A stretch of DNA of 64,000 nt from Astrothelium macrocarpum. Its lineage: Eukaryota; Ascomycota; Dothideomycetes; Trypetheliales; Trypetheliaceae. Under the pieces are notes generated by a model. That model was given only the letters and a program-made list of their open reading frames with translations, did not search any database and had not been told where the DNA came from. The DNA is taken from positions 186,001 to 250,000 of the forward strand of contig JAGEMR010000010.1 in NCBI GenBank assembly GCA_021030915.1. The letters are read 5' to 3'. Within the stretch, counting starts at the first letter, position 1. Every line of letters starts with the position of its first letter. Made by a program: the position numbers and the translations under genes. This document shows, in pieces, positions 44,462 to 55,602 of this stretch.

Positions 44462-45928
44462 ATGACAGACCGCCACACTCGAAGACGTCCCTTTGCTTCG
44501 TGGGTGAAGAAGCTCACCAAAAAGACATCCTCTGACAACACCGCCCCTGCTTCAAAGAAGAACACCCTGGACTCACCTTCCAAGTCTAAAAAGTATGGCA
44601 GTCTCAAGAATAATCCATATCCCGAATCTGGCTGTCTCAATCGGCAATCCATCGCCAGCAGCGCCAACGGACAGCTGTCTATGACTCCGACCTCAAACGC
44701 GCGGAATAGCTTCACAACCGAAGATGGCGTCGGAGAAGAACGCAAGCCGCCTGTGTCCAGCAATAGATCAGCAGCACCAACCGTCGCCACGAACAATGGA
44801 ACAATTCATTCAGATGCAGGGCAATCAAAGGCTGGGACAAGCAACACCGTCGGCGGAGGCTTGAGCTCCAACGAGGGCGCGGGCAACAGCACATTTTCCT
44901 CACCTAATCATTCCGAGCGCTCTCTCACTACCACTCTCACCACCATCCAATCCACTGCGCCTTCCACCATGCTTGGCGGTCCCCTCGCAGGAGGAGTCAA
45001 CCCTCTAGTGACCACACACCCCCCACACACGCCAACCGTCCAATTCAGCCATCAATTCCCCTCCACCTCACCCCTTCCCTCCGCCATCCCCCAGCACCTC
45101 GCCGCTCCGCACAGCCACCCGACCACCTACACCACCGCGACCGCAAACAACCTGCTCACCGACAACGCGTCGATCATCACCCTCGCCAGCTCCTCGCACC
45201 ACCACCACCGCCGCCACTCGCTCGACACCGACGCGTCGGTGCGTGCGCTCGCGCCCTCCTCGGTCTGGGGCGGCTCGCGCGAGTCGCTGCCGCTCTCGGT
45301 GCTCAGCGCCAACATCAGCGACGCCCACGACACGGCGCGCCCGCGGCCGTCCGTGGTGGGCGGCAGCGGGTTTGCGTCGGCGGAGCGGGCGAGCGTGTAT
45401 TCGTCGAGCGGGATCGCGCCTGCTGGTGGAGGTGGCACGGGAAAGCAGCAGGGCTCTGGATATGATGGTGGGAGTGTACGGAGCGGGTTGTTGGGTCAGA
45501 CGGGGGGAGGGGATGGAGCGAGTGTTCGGAGTGGATTGTTGGGGCATGGAAGGAATGATAGCATTACGGGGAGCATTGGTGGGTTACAGGGAGGTGGTGG
45601 TGGGGGGTTGGGGGTGCAGGCGAGTCCGTTGGCGAGTCCGAGAGAGGGGAGGATGGGGGTGAGTCGCAGGAGTAGCGATTGGAAGGCGGATGCAGAGGAA
45701 TTGAGTGATGATGATGAGGGCGAGGAGGATCAAGCTGGGGAAGTGATGGCAAAAGAAAAAGCAGCTGGGGTTGGGGAGGATGAGAATATTGGTGGGATGG
45801 ATGGGAAGAGCAAGACACAGGACGAGAGTGAGGGACTTCATGACGGAGCTGGAGGGGACGATCACGCAATGGTGAATGGCGTCTCTGATCATGCGGACAA
45901 AGCAAAAGAGAATGATAAGCCGGCTTAG
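44462..45928 (+). CDS. Ser/Gly-rich fungal protein of unknown function
   Basis: Intronless, 488 aa from MTDRHTRRRPFASWVKKL; an ATG at 44324 would add 46 residues of less convincing sequence. No enzymatic domain seen. Features: a basic amphipathic N-terminus, long Ser/Thr/Asn/Pro-rich disorder, conserved-looking blocks NASIITLASSS, SLDTDASVRALAPSSVWGGSRESLPLSVLSANI, repeated SVRSGLLG, SPLASPRE, and an acidic tail. The blocks resemble a protein family common in Pezizomycotina, but no function can be named. The second half sits in a GC-rich island with a C-to-G strand switch. Confidence 0.75.
   Translation: MTDRHTRRRPFASWVKKLTKKTSSDNTAPASKKNTLDSPSKSKKYGSLKNNPYPESGCLNRQSIASSANGQLSMTPTSNARNSFTTEDGVGEERKPPVSSNRSAAPTVATNNGTIHSDAGQSKAGTSNTVGGGLSSNEGAGNSTFSSPNHSERSLTTTLTTIQSTAPSTMLGGPLAGGVNPLVTTHPPHTPTVQFSHQFPSTSPLPSAIPQHLAAPHSHPTTYTTATANNLLTDNASIITLASSSHHHHRRHSLDTDASVRALAPSSVWGGSRESLPLSVLSANISDAHDTARPRPSVVGGSGFASAERASVYSSSGIAPAGGGGTGKQQGSGYDGGSVRSGLLGQTGGGDGASVRSGLLGHGRNDSITGSIGGLQGGGGGGLGVQASPLASPREGRMGVSRRSSDWKADAEELSDDDEGEEDQAGEVMAKEKAAGVGEDENIGGMDGKSKTQDESEGLHDGAGGDDHAMVNGVSDHADKAKENDKPA
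45060..45720. other. GC-rich island with C-to-G strand switch (2 of 5)
   Basis: C-dominated from about 45000 to 45330, G-dominated from about 45350 to 45720. Confidence 0.65.
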
Positions 45929-47889
45929 GTTTGTAGGAGGGAAAAAAGGGTGCTTTGCATTTCATGATACCAGCTGCAGTACTCCGGATGGTCAAACGAT
46001 ACCAGGCGTTGGTTGGAGGCATTTTCCGTGATTTTTTTCAGTGTCCATGCACAAGACTGCATCTGTTTCGGGGGATGGTACACATAATTCGTCACGGTAA
46101 CGGCACATTGGGGCGGAGGAAGCTGTTAATGCTAGGGCTGAGTGGAATTAGGCTCTCTTTCTGCTGAGCTGTCGGAGTATTAGAATGGCCATGAGCAATT
46201 GCATGCACATGCACGATCTAATGGTGTTTCATGATTTTCAGTTATTCTTCCGGGAGGCACATGAGAAACCATCAGACGACACTGCTGAAATTTTTTGAAT
46301 TTTGGCTGAGATATGTATCTTGCCTCGAAGAGACACGCTCAATCAAGCAGACCTGCCTGACCCGCTCGGGAGGTCCGAAATGGTGCATTTGAAGCACCAT
46401 TGGACAGCAAAAAAGCTGTCAGGCCCTTCCGATCCAAGACGACTAGCCCAACCAAAAATGCGATCTCAGCCTGTCGGACAGTGAGACGTTGCTCGGCCCG
46501 CTCGTATCGCCGTTGGATGATGATGGGAAAAATATGGGGTAAGCCATGCAGTGATTGGGCGGACTCAGGGTCAGCAAGGTATCTGGCATGATGCGTGTGC
46601 TAATTCTGGAAACATGCATGTTTTCAGGAACACAGTTCGCACGAGGCAGACTTAGGGTCATGACCCAAACGGCGGCTCCGACGAGCAGTCTGCCTCGTAG
46701 GAGCGCGCTACTGTATACATAGCGTGGCTGTGCGGCATAAAGTTGATAATTCGAGCACTTTGGATCGCACACCTTTCCAGACGAGGTTATGTAAGCATAG
46801 TTGTGAAGCGATCAAGAGCTACTGTTTTGTGGCAAGACAGGGTTTTTGTTTAGACGAGTTGATAGTCAAACGGTTCATGACCAGTGTGAACCCAGCGAAC
46901 TTGGGTCCAGCCCATGGTCCTGGACAGCGATAAGCAACCAAACTGCAGCCAAAGACTTGCAGTGCTGCGCAAGTTACCACTTGTTGTTGTGAATGTTTTG
47001 CAAACCACGGATCATGAGTTGATACACCGAATCCGTCATCTAAAGGTGGTGCGGCCATCGAGACAAGGTTGGTGGAGGACGTGGTGGGCAGATGTATGGA
47101 CTGCGGCCGAGAGATTCCGACTCTGCTTATTTGATGGCGGCACAGATTTCGCCCTACAGGAGGATATTCTCGATTTACATAGGTACCTCAGCCTATCGCA
47201 GCGCGAGAATGGTAATCACAGTGCAAAAACCCCCTTTAGCGATGGGATGGCTATTGGGTGGTTCAGTATCTTCATCTCCGGGACCTAACGGTGTTGCTAC
47301 CTTGACCCGGCCGGCCTCTTACTGGTTCACGTAAAGAGCGGCCGTTCTATCTTGAGCGGCGCCAATCTCTTCCGACTTGGGCCATTGCTCTCGTAGACGT
47401 CGAGCCGGACTCGACATAGCTCGCGCCGTCGTCTCTATACCTCTCTCCCTACTTCGTACCTGCACCTCTCTGCGTTCACGTGCGGGCGCGAGCATAAAGC
47501 TGAAACATTTCCACGAGCGGCACACCTTTTGGTGGCCTTTATCGATAGCCCATCTGCAACCTCGTCCAGCAGCATACCCAGCCACCTCCGTATCGTTTCA
47601 GACCTTAAGCGCAACGAGCCCAGTGTTCGCTTTGCACGCAATCAGTCGCTGTGAGTGGTAAGTTGCACAAGGCTGCGCCCACGGCTAAGCCCCGGCGCCA
47701 TCTTCGACCGCGGTCCCTCCAGGCTGTCACCCTATGTGCCCGTTCCTGGCCTGCTCACTGCACACACTCTGGTCAGCGTAGGCGCAAGATACTCGATCCC
47801 TCGTTCCACGCTGTTCTCCACACTGCCGCATCGACTTTGCCGTCGACTGCCCATGGTCCGAGCGTTGCTAAGAAAAGAAACACGACATC
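45929..47889. other. Long upstream region of CRZ1
   Basis: About 1.96 kb without a supported gene. The final 500 nt are C/T-rich and probably promoter and long 5' leader of CRZ1. Confidence 0.5.
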
Positions 47890-50138
47890 ATGGACCGTCA
47901 ACACCGTCAACCCTCTCCTGCTCCTGGCCAGAGGAATCATATAAGCCATTCGCCCTCGCCTCAGTCCTCTGCCGCCTTTCCGCCGGACCAATCTAACTCG
48001 TTCAATCCCTCCTTGCTGGACGATCCGTCCGCCTTTACGAACCTCACCTCCAGCGCAAACAACACCAATTCCCTCTCCTTCTCCGATCCGTCGCAAACCT
48101 ACCTTGACCCAAACGGCGAGTCGTTTACCGCCCAGCTCGATTCCTCGAACACCAATTTCCTGTCTCCCAATTCACTGTCGCCCCCCGATGACGGGAGTAC
48201 AACGTTTGGGCAGCAAGGCAACGGCATCGCATCAGACCTGCTAGATCAGAGCGCGCTTGATTCGCACTTTTTTCGAAACAACGACAATACTCAGGGACAG
48301 TCGATCGACACATCGCTTCTTGTGGATCCGGCCCTCTTGGATCCTCAGCAAACCCAGGACCAAGGGCTCGGCCCCGCCAGCAACCTGGATTCTATGGCGA
48401 CGGCCCATCCAAGCACACCCACTCCTCCTCACATGCTGCAGGCTGATATGCGCCAGCATTCCGGCAGCAGCCCAAGCTCTTATTCACCCGCACTCGTATC
48501 AGGCCCATTTCACCGACCAAACCACTCTAGGAATTCATCATTAGATCCGTCCAGCGCCGCGTTTCCGCCGGGCCAGAGTAACGAGTGGGCAGGGGGTTTA
48601 CAATTCCAAGGTCATCGGAGGGCACCTTCGGACACCTACTCGGACGTTTCATCATCCGCGCATCCCTCGCCATATCTAGGCAACAACGAAACATTTGACG
48701 ACCACTCCTCTCCACTCCTCACAGCGGAGCAGGATCCTACCATGTTCAACAATACTTTGAGCTTTGACTCGTTTTCTCTTGCTGATAACCAAAATCAGCC
48801 ACCACGCATCAGTCCTCATCATAGTCCCGCTTTGGTGCCTGAGCAACACTCCTTGCCTCCCTTTACTGCTGAAAACAATTTTGGCATGTCAGCTGTGAGC
48901 GACCAAAACAACATGAACTATTTTGGTCAAGGTCAAGAAGCATTCCCTCCGCTCACTCAGCATCGGAATGGGTTGAATGACTATGGACAAGTGGGGCAGA
49001 TGTCGCCACCAGAAATCAACATTGACTATGCACCTCCTACTAAGCAACCAAGCTTTGAACCGGCCAGGACCTTTGACGGTGTGAATGCGTTGAGCCCGCC
49101 TGATCGAGGTAAGTCATTTTATCGCGTCACTCCAGAATAGGCATTGTTGACCTTTGGCAAGCACAACGTAACCGGATGAGTCGTCACCGTGCTCGCTCAG
49201 ATCCATATGGCGTACAGTCAAGATCGGCCAGCCCTTCTGGCGTTCGTCCCCGCTCTCCCTCCCTTCAACCACCCACGGCACCTCTAGATTCCTCTCTATC
49301 ACCCAACAACTTTGCTCCCAATTTCGGCTCCCCATCAAATCCATCCTCGCGCGCCTCATCTCCTGGAGGCGACCCTGCCCCCTCCCCTCGACGCAGCTCC
49401 TCACCACATCGGGAACGCATCCTCGACCTTGCCGATCCAGCGCGTCCCGGATCCTCCGTCGACGCCAACAACGCCCGACGCACTCAGAAGCACCCGGCCA
49501 CGTTCCAATGCAACCTCTGCCCGAAGCGCTTCACGCGCGCCTACAACCTCCGCTCGCACCTCCGCACGCACACCGACGAGCGGCCCTTCGTGTGCACCGT
49601 CTGCGGCAAGGCGTTCGCGCGCCAGCACGACCGCAAGCGGCACGAGGGCCTACACTCGGGCGAGAAGAAGTTCGTCTGCCGCGGCACGCTCAAGGCGGGC
49701 TCGCAGTGGGGCTGCGGCCGGCGCTTCGCGCGCGCTGACGCCCTCGGCCGCCACTTCCGCAGCGAGGCCGGCCGCGTCTGCATCAAGCCGCTGCTCGACG
49801 AGGAGGCGCAGGAGCGGCAGCGCAGCTGGATGGAGCAGCAGCAGCAACAGCAGTCGCAACTGCAGCCCCAGCAGCAAGACGTCGGGATGCTGCAGCCCGG
49901 CCCGCAGCCGCGCATGTCGGCCTTCTTGCCCGCGGCTATTCTGCAGCAGTATCCTGCGCTGGCGGGCATGAATTGGGAGGGCACTGGTGCGGAAGATGAT
50001 ATCTCGGGGAGGAGTAGCTTTGATGCAAGTTCTGGAGGGGAGTACTACGAAGATGAGGGTGAGGGGGGTTATGTAGGGCAGGTGGGAGCGACGGCTTGGA
50101 GTGGGAATGAGTGGGCGAGTGATTATGAGGGACGATGA
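47890..50138 (+). CDS. CRZ1: CRZ1/CrzA, calcineurin-responsive C2H2 transcription factor
   Basis: Ca2+/calcineurin-activated regulator of ion homeostasis, cell wall and stress genes; enters the nucleus when dephosphorylated. Exons 47890..49108 and 49162..50138, 731 aa; the 53-nt intron (GTAAGT ... TTGAC ... CAAG) is favoured over a 32-nt alternative ending at 49140. The N-terminal 400 residues are Ser/Pro/Gln-rich, with many SP sites and a PEINID segment fitting the calcineurin-docking PxIxIT motif. Two classical fingers (CNLCPKRFTRAYNLRSHLRTH and CTVCGKAFARQHDRKRHEGLH) are followed by an atypical third (GCGRRFARADALGRHFRSE), the CRZ1 pattern. A polyQ tract and an acidic Gly-rich tail close the protein. 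Confidence 0.93.
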
Positions 50139-50140
50139 AC
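49180..50140. other. GC-rich island with C-to-G strand switch (3 of 5)
   Basis: C-rich 49200-49480, peak GC across the zinc fingers, G-rich from about 49800 to 50140. Confidence 0.6.
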
Positions 50141-51296
50141 GGCCTCGATGGATTGGCATCGAATTTATGTTCATGATTCGAATGTGCTTACATATTGCAC
50201 GGTACATGCACGCTTGTTTATTAAGGGGGACCTTTATTTCTAACGGGGTTTTCTTTGGTCGCGTGCTTCTCGCTCGCTGGATTGCAAAGATACCATTTAC
50301 TAGGAAATTGGTTTTTCTTTTCCTAGGCAGTAACGGCTGGACATCATTCGTTATGGGATTGATTCACGAGATAGCGATAGATTTGCGGAATGCGGGCTTT
50401 TGGGTGGGAGTGGATTTGTATAGTTTGGCGTTTGATAACGTTGGCTCGAAACAACTAGCCGGCTCCGCTTAATGAGACTAAGAGAATTTTGTTCACCTCA
50501 AGCCGCACATGAAGAACGATAGATCTTGATGATCTGCAGGGTCAAGACGGGATGAAGGTTGATGGACTCGGTGGATCTCTCGAGGCCCCTGCATGAAATC
50601 TCGCTCCCATCCCGTCACTGTCAGCCACAACGCATCCTACGAATTCAGGTCGGCGCACAAGCTCCAGTTTGTGCCTAGAATTCTTATCCTTTTCTCCATG
50701 GTTCTCTGTGTTTCCAATAGGAACATGAGACACAGGGACTCGATCTATCTCGGCACGCTTGGATTTAGCGACAGCTGCCCGACTCCTCGCGATGCAGCTA
50801 CAGCGCGACGTTGAGCAGCTACTGCCTACTCTTCCCCGGCTCCCCGTGTACATGAGGCCCTCCCAATGGTTGGAGCCAAGCCGCAACGGGACAGCTAACG
50901 AGGAGCTCAGGCCCGATCAGGCTGTCATAGCAGAACAGGCGCATTGACAGATCTCATCGAGCCAATTGACTTTCACTAGACCGGAGGTGATGTCACCCGC
51001 AGACCTGCTCATCCTTGCCCTGGCATTAGGCTTCGCTGCATCAATCCCGCCCTGCCAACAAGCTCTGGTAGCCTCGCGACCATTGGCTTGCAACAAGGAC
51101 GAAGGAGTGGTGCGAGCAAGCTACCGTTGACCTGCCGTCGACCTAAGTGGCTTGCCGTCTAGTCATGATGCCACCGCTTTAGGGCCCCAAGTACCAGATC
51201 TATCGCGTAGCGATATTGCGTGTTTGTCCCCATCTCTTACTCGATGCACCTTTCCGACAGTCATTTCTTTGAGTAAAACTCGCGACTGCAGTCAAA
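50139..51296. other. Intergenic CRZ1 to next gene
   Basis: About 1.16 kb, no supported gene. Confidence 0.5.
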
Positions 51297-52670
51297 ATGT
51301 CACGACCCCAATTAGAAAGACCGAGTACTTCAGAAGGCTTGTCGAGTCCCCGTCGCACAACTAATTTCTCTCGTCCCATAGCACCCGCTCGCTCACAGTC
51401 CATAAGTCATGATCTACTCAATCCGCCAAGCTTCGACCTCTTCACAGATCCACCAAAACCCGCCGAACTGGATCCTGGTACCAAGTACAGATATGTACCG
51501 CACATCCGCATTAGTGAGGATGACGACGATGATGATCTGGAGTATGCCCCACGCTTGCGGCTCGAAGACCACGATGAAGAGCCTGAGGTAGATGATGTAG
51601 ACGATAGCCCAGATGAGTCCATTGGTACAACAGAGCCTTCGGATCAGTCGTACCCTACCAGTCCTCCAACTTCGTCCACCGAACGCACAATGAGCACGGA
51701 TCCAAGCAACAATCCATTGAGTCCTCCGGAGAAGTCCGCCTCTTTGCTTCGACCTTCAAAACCACGACCAGCAGCCTTTGCATCAGATTCTTTTAATTCC
51801 ATTGCCTCGACTTCCAGTGCTGCTCCTAAACCCCTAACCATCCGTCCACCAACCTCAAAGTACGCTCGCGCAGCAGAACCAAGACTAGAAACCATCCCCA
51901 GCGCCTCGCCTCCGAGCAGAAATTCTTCCGTTATTATTGACCAAGAGCCCGAGGTAGATTTCGATTCAGCACCCTCACCAGGCGTCCCCATCCGGCGCCG
52001 GCCACCTCTGAAGCTCCCCAACAAAGACACACCCCCCAGCGCAGACACAGGCGCAGAACCCGACCCCGACTGCGCCGCCGCCTCTCCTTCCGTACCCTCC
52101 CGCCGCCCTCGCCGTCCCCAGATCCTCAAACGCGTCAGCTTCGACCAGCACAGCGAGCACACGAGTCCCAAGGTCCAGACACCCCTCAACCCGGCGCACT
52201 TCCCGCTCTCTCAAGGCGACGACGCGGACGACGCCACCGTCTTCGGCGTCACCGCGCGCGTCTCGCACGACCTCGACTTCGACCCGGACTCCTTCCCGGA
52301 CCCCTTCAACGACGCCGCATCCCACGTCTCCATCGACACCGAGGCGCAGGAGCCGTGGGACGCGCCGGAACTACCGCCGCCGCAGCAGCAGCAGCAACAG
52401 TTGCCGTACCGCGCGTCGAACTCGAGCTCGCGCGGCAGCGCGGCGCGCAGCAGCAGCTCCGGCGCCAGCAGCGTGTGGAGCGGCGGCTCGTCGTCGGGCG
52501 GTGGTGGCAGGCATCCCGTGGAGAGCTTGAGCGAGAAGGAGATTGCGAAGTTGAGGAAGAAGGGTATTAATCCGGAACTCTTTGCGGAGATGCGGGAGGC
52601 GAGGCGGAGGGCGCATGGGAAGCGGGCGAGGTTTGTGGGGCCGTTGGTGGGGAGTACGTTTGTGGGGTGA
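51297..52670 (+). CDS. Pro/Ser-rich acidic protein of unknown function
   Basis: Intronless, 457 aa, start in good context (CAAAATGTC). No catalytic domain seen. It has an Asp-rich stretch (RISEDDDDDDLEY), many SP/PP motifs, a basic segment RRPRRPQILKRVSFDQ, polyQ, a Ser/Gly run, and a final ordered-looking block LSEKEIAKLRKKGINPELFAEMREARR ending in FVGPLVGSTFVG. The last block is the most likely conserved element. Its 3' half lies in a GC-rich island with a strand switch. Confidence 0.7.
   Translation: MSRPQLERPSTSEGLSSPRRTTNFSRPIAPARSQSISHDLLNPPSFDLFTDPPKPAELDPGTKYRYVPHIRISEDDDDDDLEYAPRLRLEDHDEEPEVDDVDDSPDESIGTTEPSDQSYPTSPPTSSTERTMSTDPSNNPLSPPEKSASLLRPSKPRPAAFASDSFNSIASTSSAAPKPLTIRPPTSKYARAAEPRLETIPSASPPSRNSSVIIDQEPEVDFDSAPSPGVPIRRRPPLKLPNKDTPPSADTGAEPDPDCAAASPSVPSRRPRRPQILKRVSFDQHSEHTSPKVQTPLNPAHFPLSQGDDADDATVFGVTARVSHDLDFDPDSFPDPFNDAASHVSIDTEAQEPWDAPELPPPQQQQQQLPYRASNSSSRGSAARSSSSGASSVWSGGSSSGGGGRHPVESLSEKEIAKLRKKGINPELFAEMREARRRAHGKRARFVGPLVGSTFVG
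52020..52670. other. GC-rich island with C-to-G strand switch (4 of 5)
   Basis: C-dominated 52000-52400, G-dominated 52480-52670 and beyond into the 3' flank. Confidence 0.65.
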
Positions 52671-53502
52671 GGGGGAATTAGGGGTATGGAATGAGTTTTG
52701 AGTGGGGGCGGCTTTTTGATGGGGTGAGAGGCTTTGGCTATGGCCGGGGGAAATAAAGGAAACACTGGGAAAGGAGTGGGTCGTGAAAGAGAAATAGGAT
52801 CGAGAGAAAAGGAGGGAGGCTAAGTCTATTTTATACGGCGATGCTGAACACCTCGCCATGTACAAACCAACCGTAATCTAGTTGGTGGGCAAGTTGACTT
52901 GTCATAGTATCTCTTTGCTCCGACGTCGAGCGAGGTGCTCAAGCAACTGTTTTCATTTTGTATATCCCCTGCTTACTCTACAGCGGTGGCGTTGACGATT
53001 AGAGATATATGAATGTACGCTTCTGTGTATGATTCTAAAGCATTGACAGAAGAACACTTGCTTTTGATGTAGAAACAATGTTGCGCTTTCAATACAAGGG
53101 ATAGGGCTTTTCAAGAGCAATTATGAGGTCTCTATATATATCTAGGCAAACTTGATATCATCTGGGTAGAAAGGTCCATGAATTTATGTCAACACCAGTA
53201 GGCTCTGTTTCGCTACATTGCACACAATGCTTAATACGCTGGAGCGAGGCCCAGGAGCGAGGCCCAGAGGTAATTACAATTTACGAGAGCTCAAATGATT
53301 TATTGATTCTGATGGACTCTGAGATCTTTTAAGATTAGGTTTTATAGCTCTTTTTATATTGAACTATGGTTTTTCCGTCGACAAGGCGTGGAAGCCTACA
53401 AAGTTCCTGGCCGTGACACGCGACACCCCCTTTTGCTTTTGTGGACTCCAAAGGTCAACATCCAACGAATGAATTGCGTTTGTCTGAATATCGTTGCTTA
53501 AG
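52671..53502. other. Intergenic upstream of the RUS gene
   Basis: About 830 nt, AT-rich in the right part. Contains a short tandem duplication of GGAGCGAGGCCCA near 53243. Confidence 0.5.
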
Positions 53503-55602
53503 ATGTCAAAGAAACAGGGGACCATGGAACTCTGTGAGTATGACGAAGCTGGACGGCTAGTGGCACAGTATGTTCAATCCACCTCAGGACCAGGAGGGCA
53601 GGAGACTAGAGATGCAAGAATAGATGTTATTGTATGTGAACAGCATTTGATTTACTGGATTCATCATCGAGGGTAAAAATGGGTGCTCTTAATACTGATG
53701 GCTGGAATTCACTGGCCAACTAATTGGAATATTCTCATTTGCACTGAGCCTTGCAATAGCGAGCAAGAGCCCAATATATCTGTTTGTCGTAAAAGCCATA
53801 TCAGATTATTTGTCCATTGTCTTCTCACCTAACAATATCAACCTCATGGAGATAGGATTTCTTTTTCATTCGACAACTTTGTTCGATATCTAAACTTCAT
53901 CTCATAGTATACAACGCTGACTTGAGACCTAAACTAGATCCCAAAAGGCAACACGAAATCCCTGCTACAGACATACGTCCTCGATGTCTTCTTGCCTTCT
54001 GGCTACCCTCATAGCGTCACGGATGACTACCTGAAGTATGTCGATTTTGTTTTTGATCGTCTGGATACTGCTATGGTTTTTTCTCGGAGACATTACTCAT
54101 TGCGTATATCCCACAGATATCAGATCTATGTAAGCCACCTTATCCATGGCATTCTTTCTCGAGCCCTAGACGCCATATTCTTCTGGTTGGAGACAAAATA
54201 TGGAGAGCATCGAAACTTATCACCTACAGGATTCTTTGCAAGCCTTCTCAAGCTCCATAGCTGGCATGCTCTCCTCTCGCGCAGTCCTGGAAGGTGCATC
54301 CTCTCTTCTCTACTTAAATCCTTTTATCCCTCAGACTTCTCTCAATTACTTTTCGTTTCACCCAACGCTGACTATCCTTTCTCCAGGTGTCGGCGTCGGT
54401 TCTGCAGACGCTACTCCTACAGCCGCGCTCGTTCTCTCCACCACCACTGACGCCGTCTCACGACTCTGCACAATCCTACTCGCACACCGGCTCGGGACTG
54501 CGCTTGCACCAGAGTGTAAACGATATCGGCTAATGGCAGACGTAGTGAACGACATGGGCATGATACTGGACCTCTTGAGCCCACTGGTGCCACTGACAGC
54601 CTGGTGGTGGGGCGGGAGATGGGCTGTTTTGTGTGCTGCAAGCTCTCTGCGGGCTGCGTGCGGAGTGTTAGCCGGAGGCACGAAAGCAAGTCTGAGTGCA
54701 AAATTCGCCAAAGGCGCTGATGTGGGAGAGCTGAACGCGGTAAGGGTTCCTTATTTTCCTTGCGACTGACGTGCTTGGTCTCTTTTGATAGGTGCTAATG
54801 GCAAGGACAGAAAGATGCATCGCAGGAGACGGTAATCTCGCTATTGGGCATGCTTACTGGGACCTTGGTCGTTCGTGTCATTACGACTCCCCTTGCCACT
54901 TGGACTGCACTTCTTTCTCTTTTGGCTATTCATCTCACGACAAACTACCTCGCCGTTCGCGCCGTCACCATGACATCGCTCAACCGCCAACGCGCCAACA
55001 TTGTCTTCTCGAACCTGCTCGCTAATGGGCGAGTCCTTGATCCTGGAGAAGTTGCTGGACGTGAACGGATCTTTGAAGCGGATGGCGTGCTGCGATGGAA
55101 TGACGGTCGAAGCCTTGGCTGGGCGAAGATTGGAGTGAGTTTGGGTAGCCTGTTAGAGAAGATGGGAGCAAAAGATGGAAAAACGGGAAGTATCAAGATT
55201 GCAAACAGGGGGGATGATTTGCTCAATGACCAGGAGTGGCAATGCTGTCAGAGGGATCATTATTTACTGTGGTGGGACAAGCTGGGGTCAACTGCATACA
55301 TCACACTTGGAGGGAAGTGTGAACCATGGCAACAATTGAGAGCATGGATGCAGGCGCTGATGATAGCAGCAATGGTAAGGGGGATAGCGATGCCCGGGGT
55401 ACCCCAGGTTCGTGAGAAGCAAATGGTTGAGCAGCAGCCCACTTTAAACCACATGAGCAGTGCAGACGAAGTATTGAAGCGTGCCCATGAACAAACGGAA
55501 AGGACCTGGCAAATGTTTGTGGTGCAGTTGAAACGAAAAGGATGGGACTTGGATACCGCGGTACTGGAGACTAGACCAGGTACAAGGCTGAGCTCGACAT
55601 AA
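53503..55602 (+). CDS. RUS1-family (DUF647) protein
   Basis: Member of the Root-UVB-Sensitive/DUF647 family, conserved in plants, animals and fungi; biochemical role unsettled. Six exons: 53503..53631, 53938..54035, 54117..54129 (13 nt), 54230..54293, 54387..54739 and 54811..55602; 482 aa. Joined sequence gives the family core: LDVFLPSGYPHSVTDDYLKY, DSLQAFSSSIAGMLSSR, VLEGVGVGSADATPTAAL, GTALAPECKRYRLMADV, GGTKASLSAKFAKGAD, KDASQETVISLLGMLTG and LNRQRANIVF. Several hydrophobic segments are present. The microexon encodes KYQIY across its borders and every phase is consistent. The last intron has a GCTAAT branch. The first intron (306 nt) is the least certain and could hide another exon. Confidence 0.9.

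Noticed and set aside
49138..49162. Alternative CRZ1 splice acceptor at 49140 giving a 32-nt intron
   Set aside because: Also in phase but too short for a fungal intron; the acceptor at 49161 gives 53 nt with a branch-like TTGAC.
53240..53275. Tandem GGAGCGAGGCCCA duplication
   Set aside because: Only two copies; too little to call a functional repeat.
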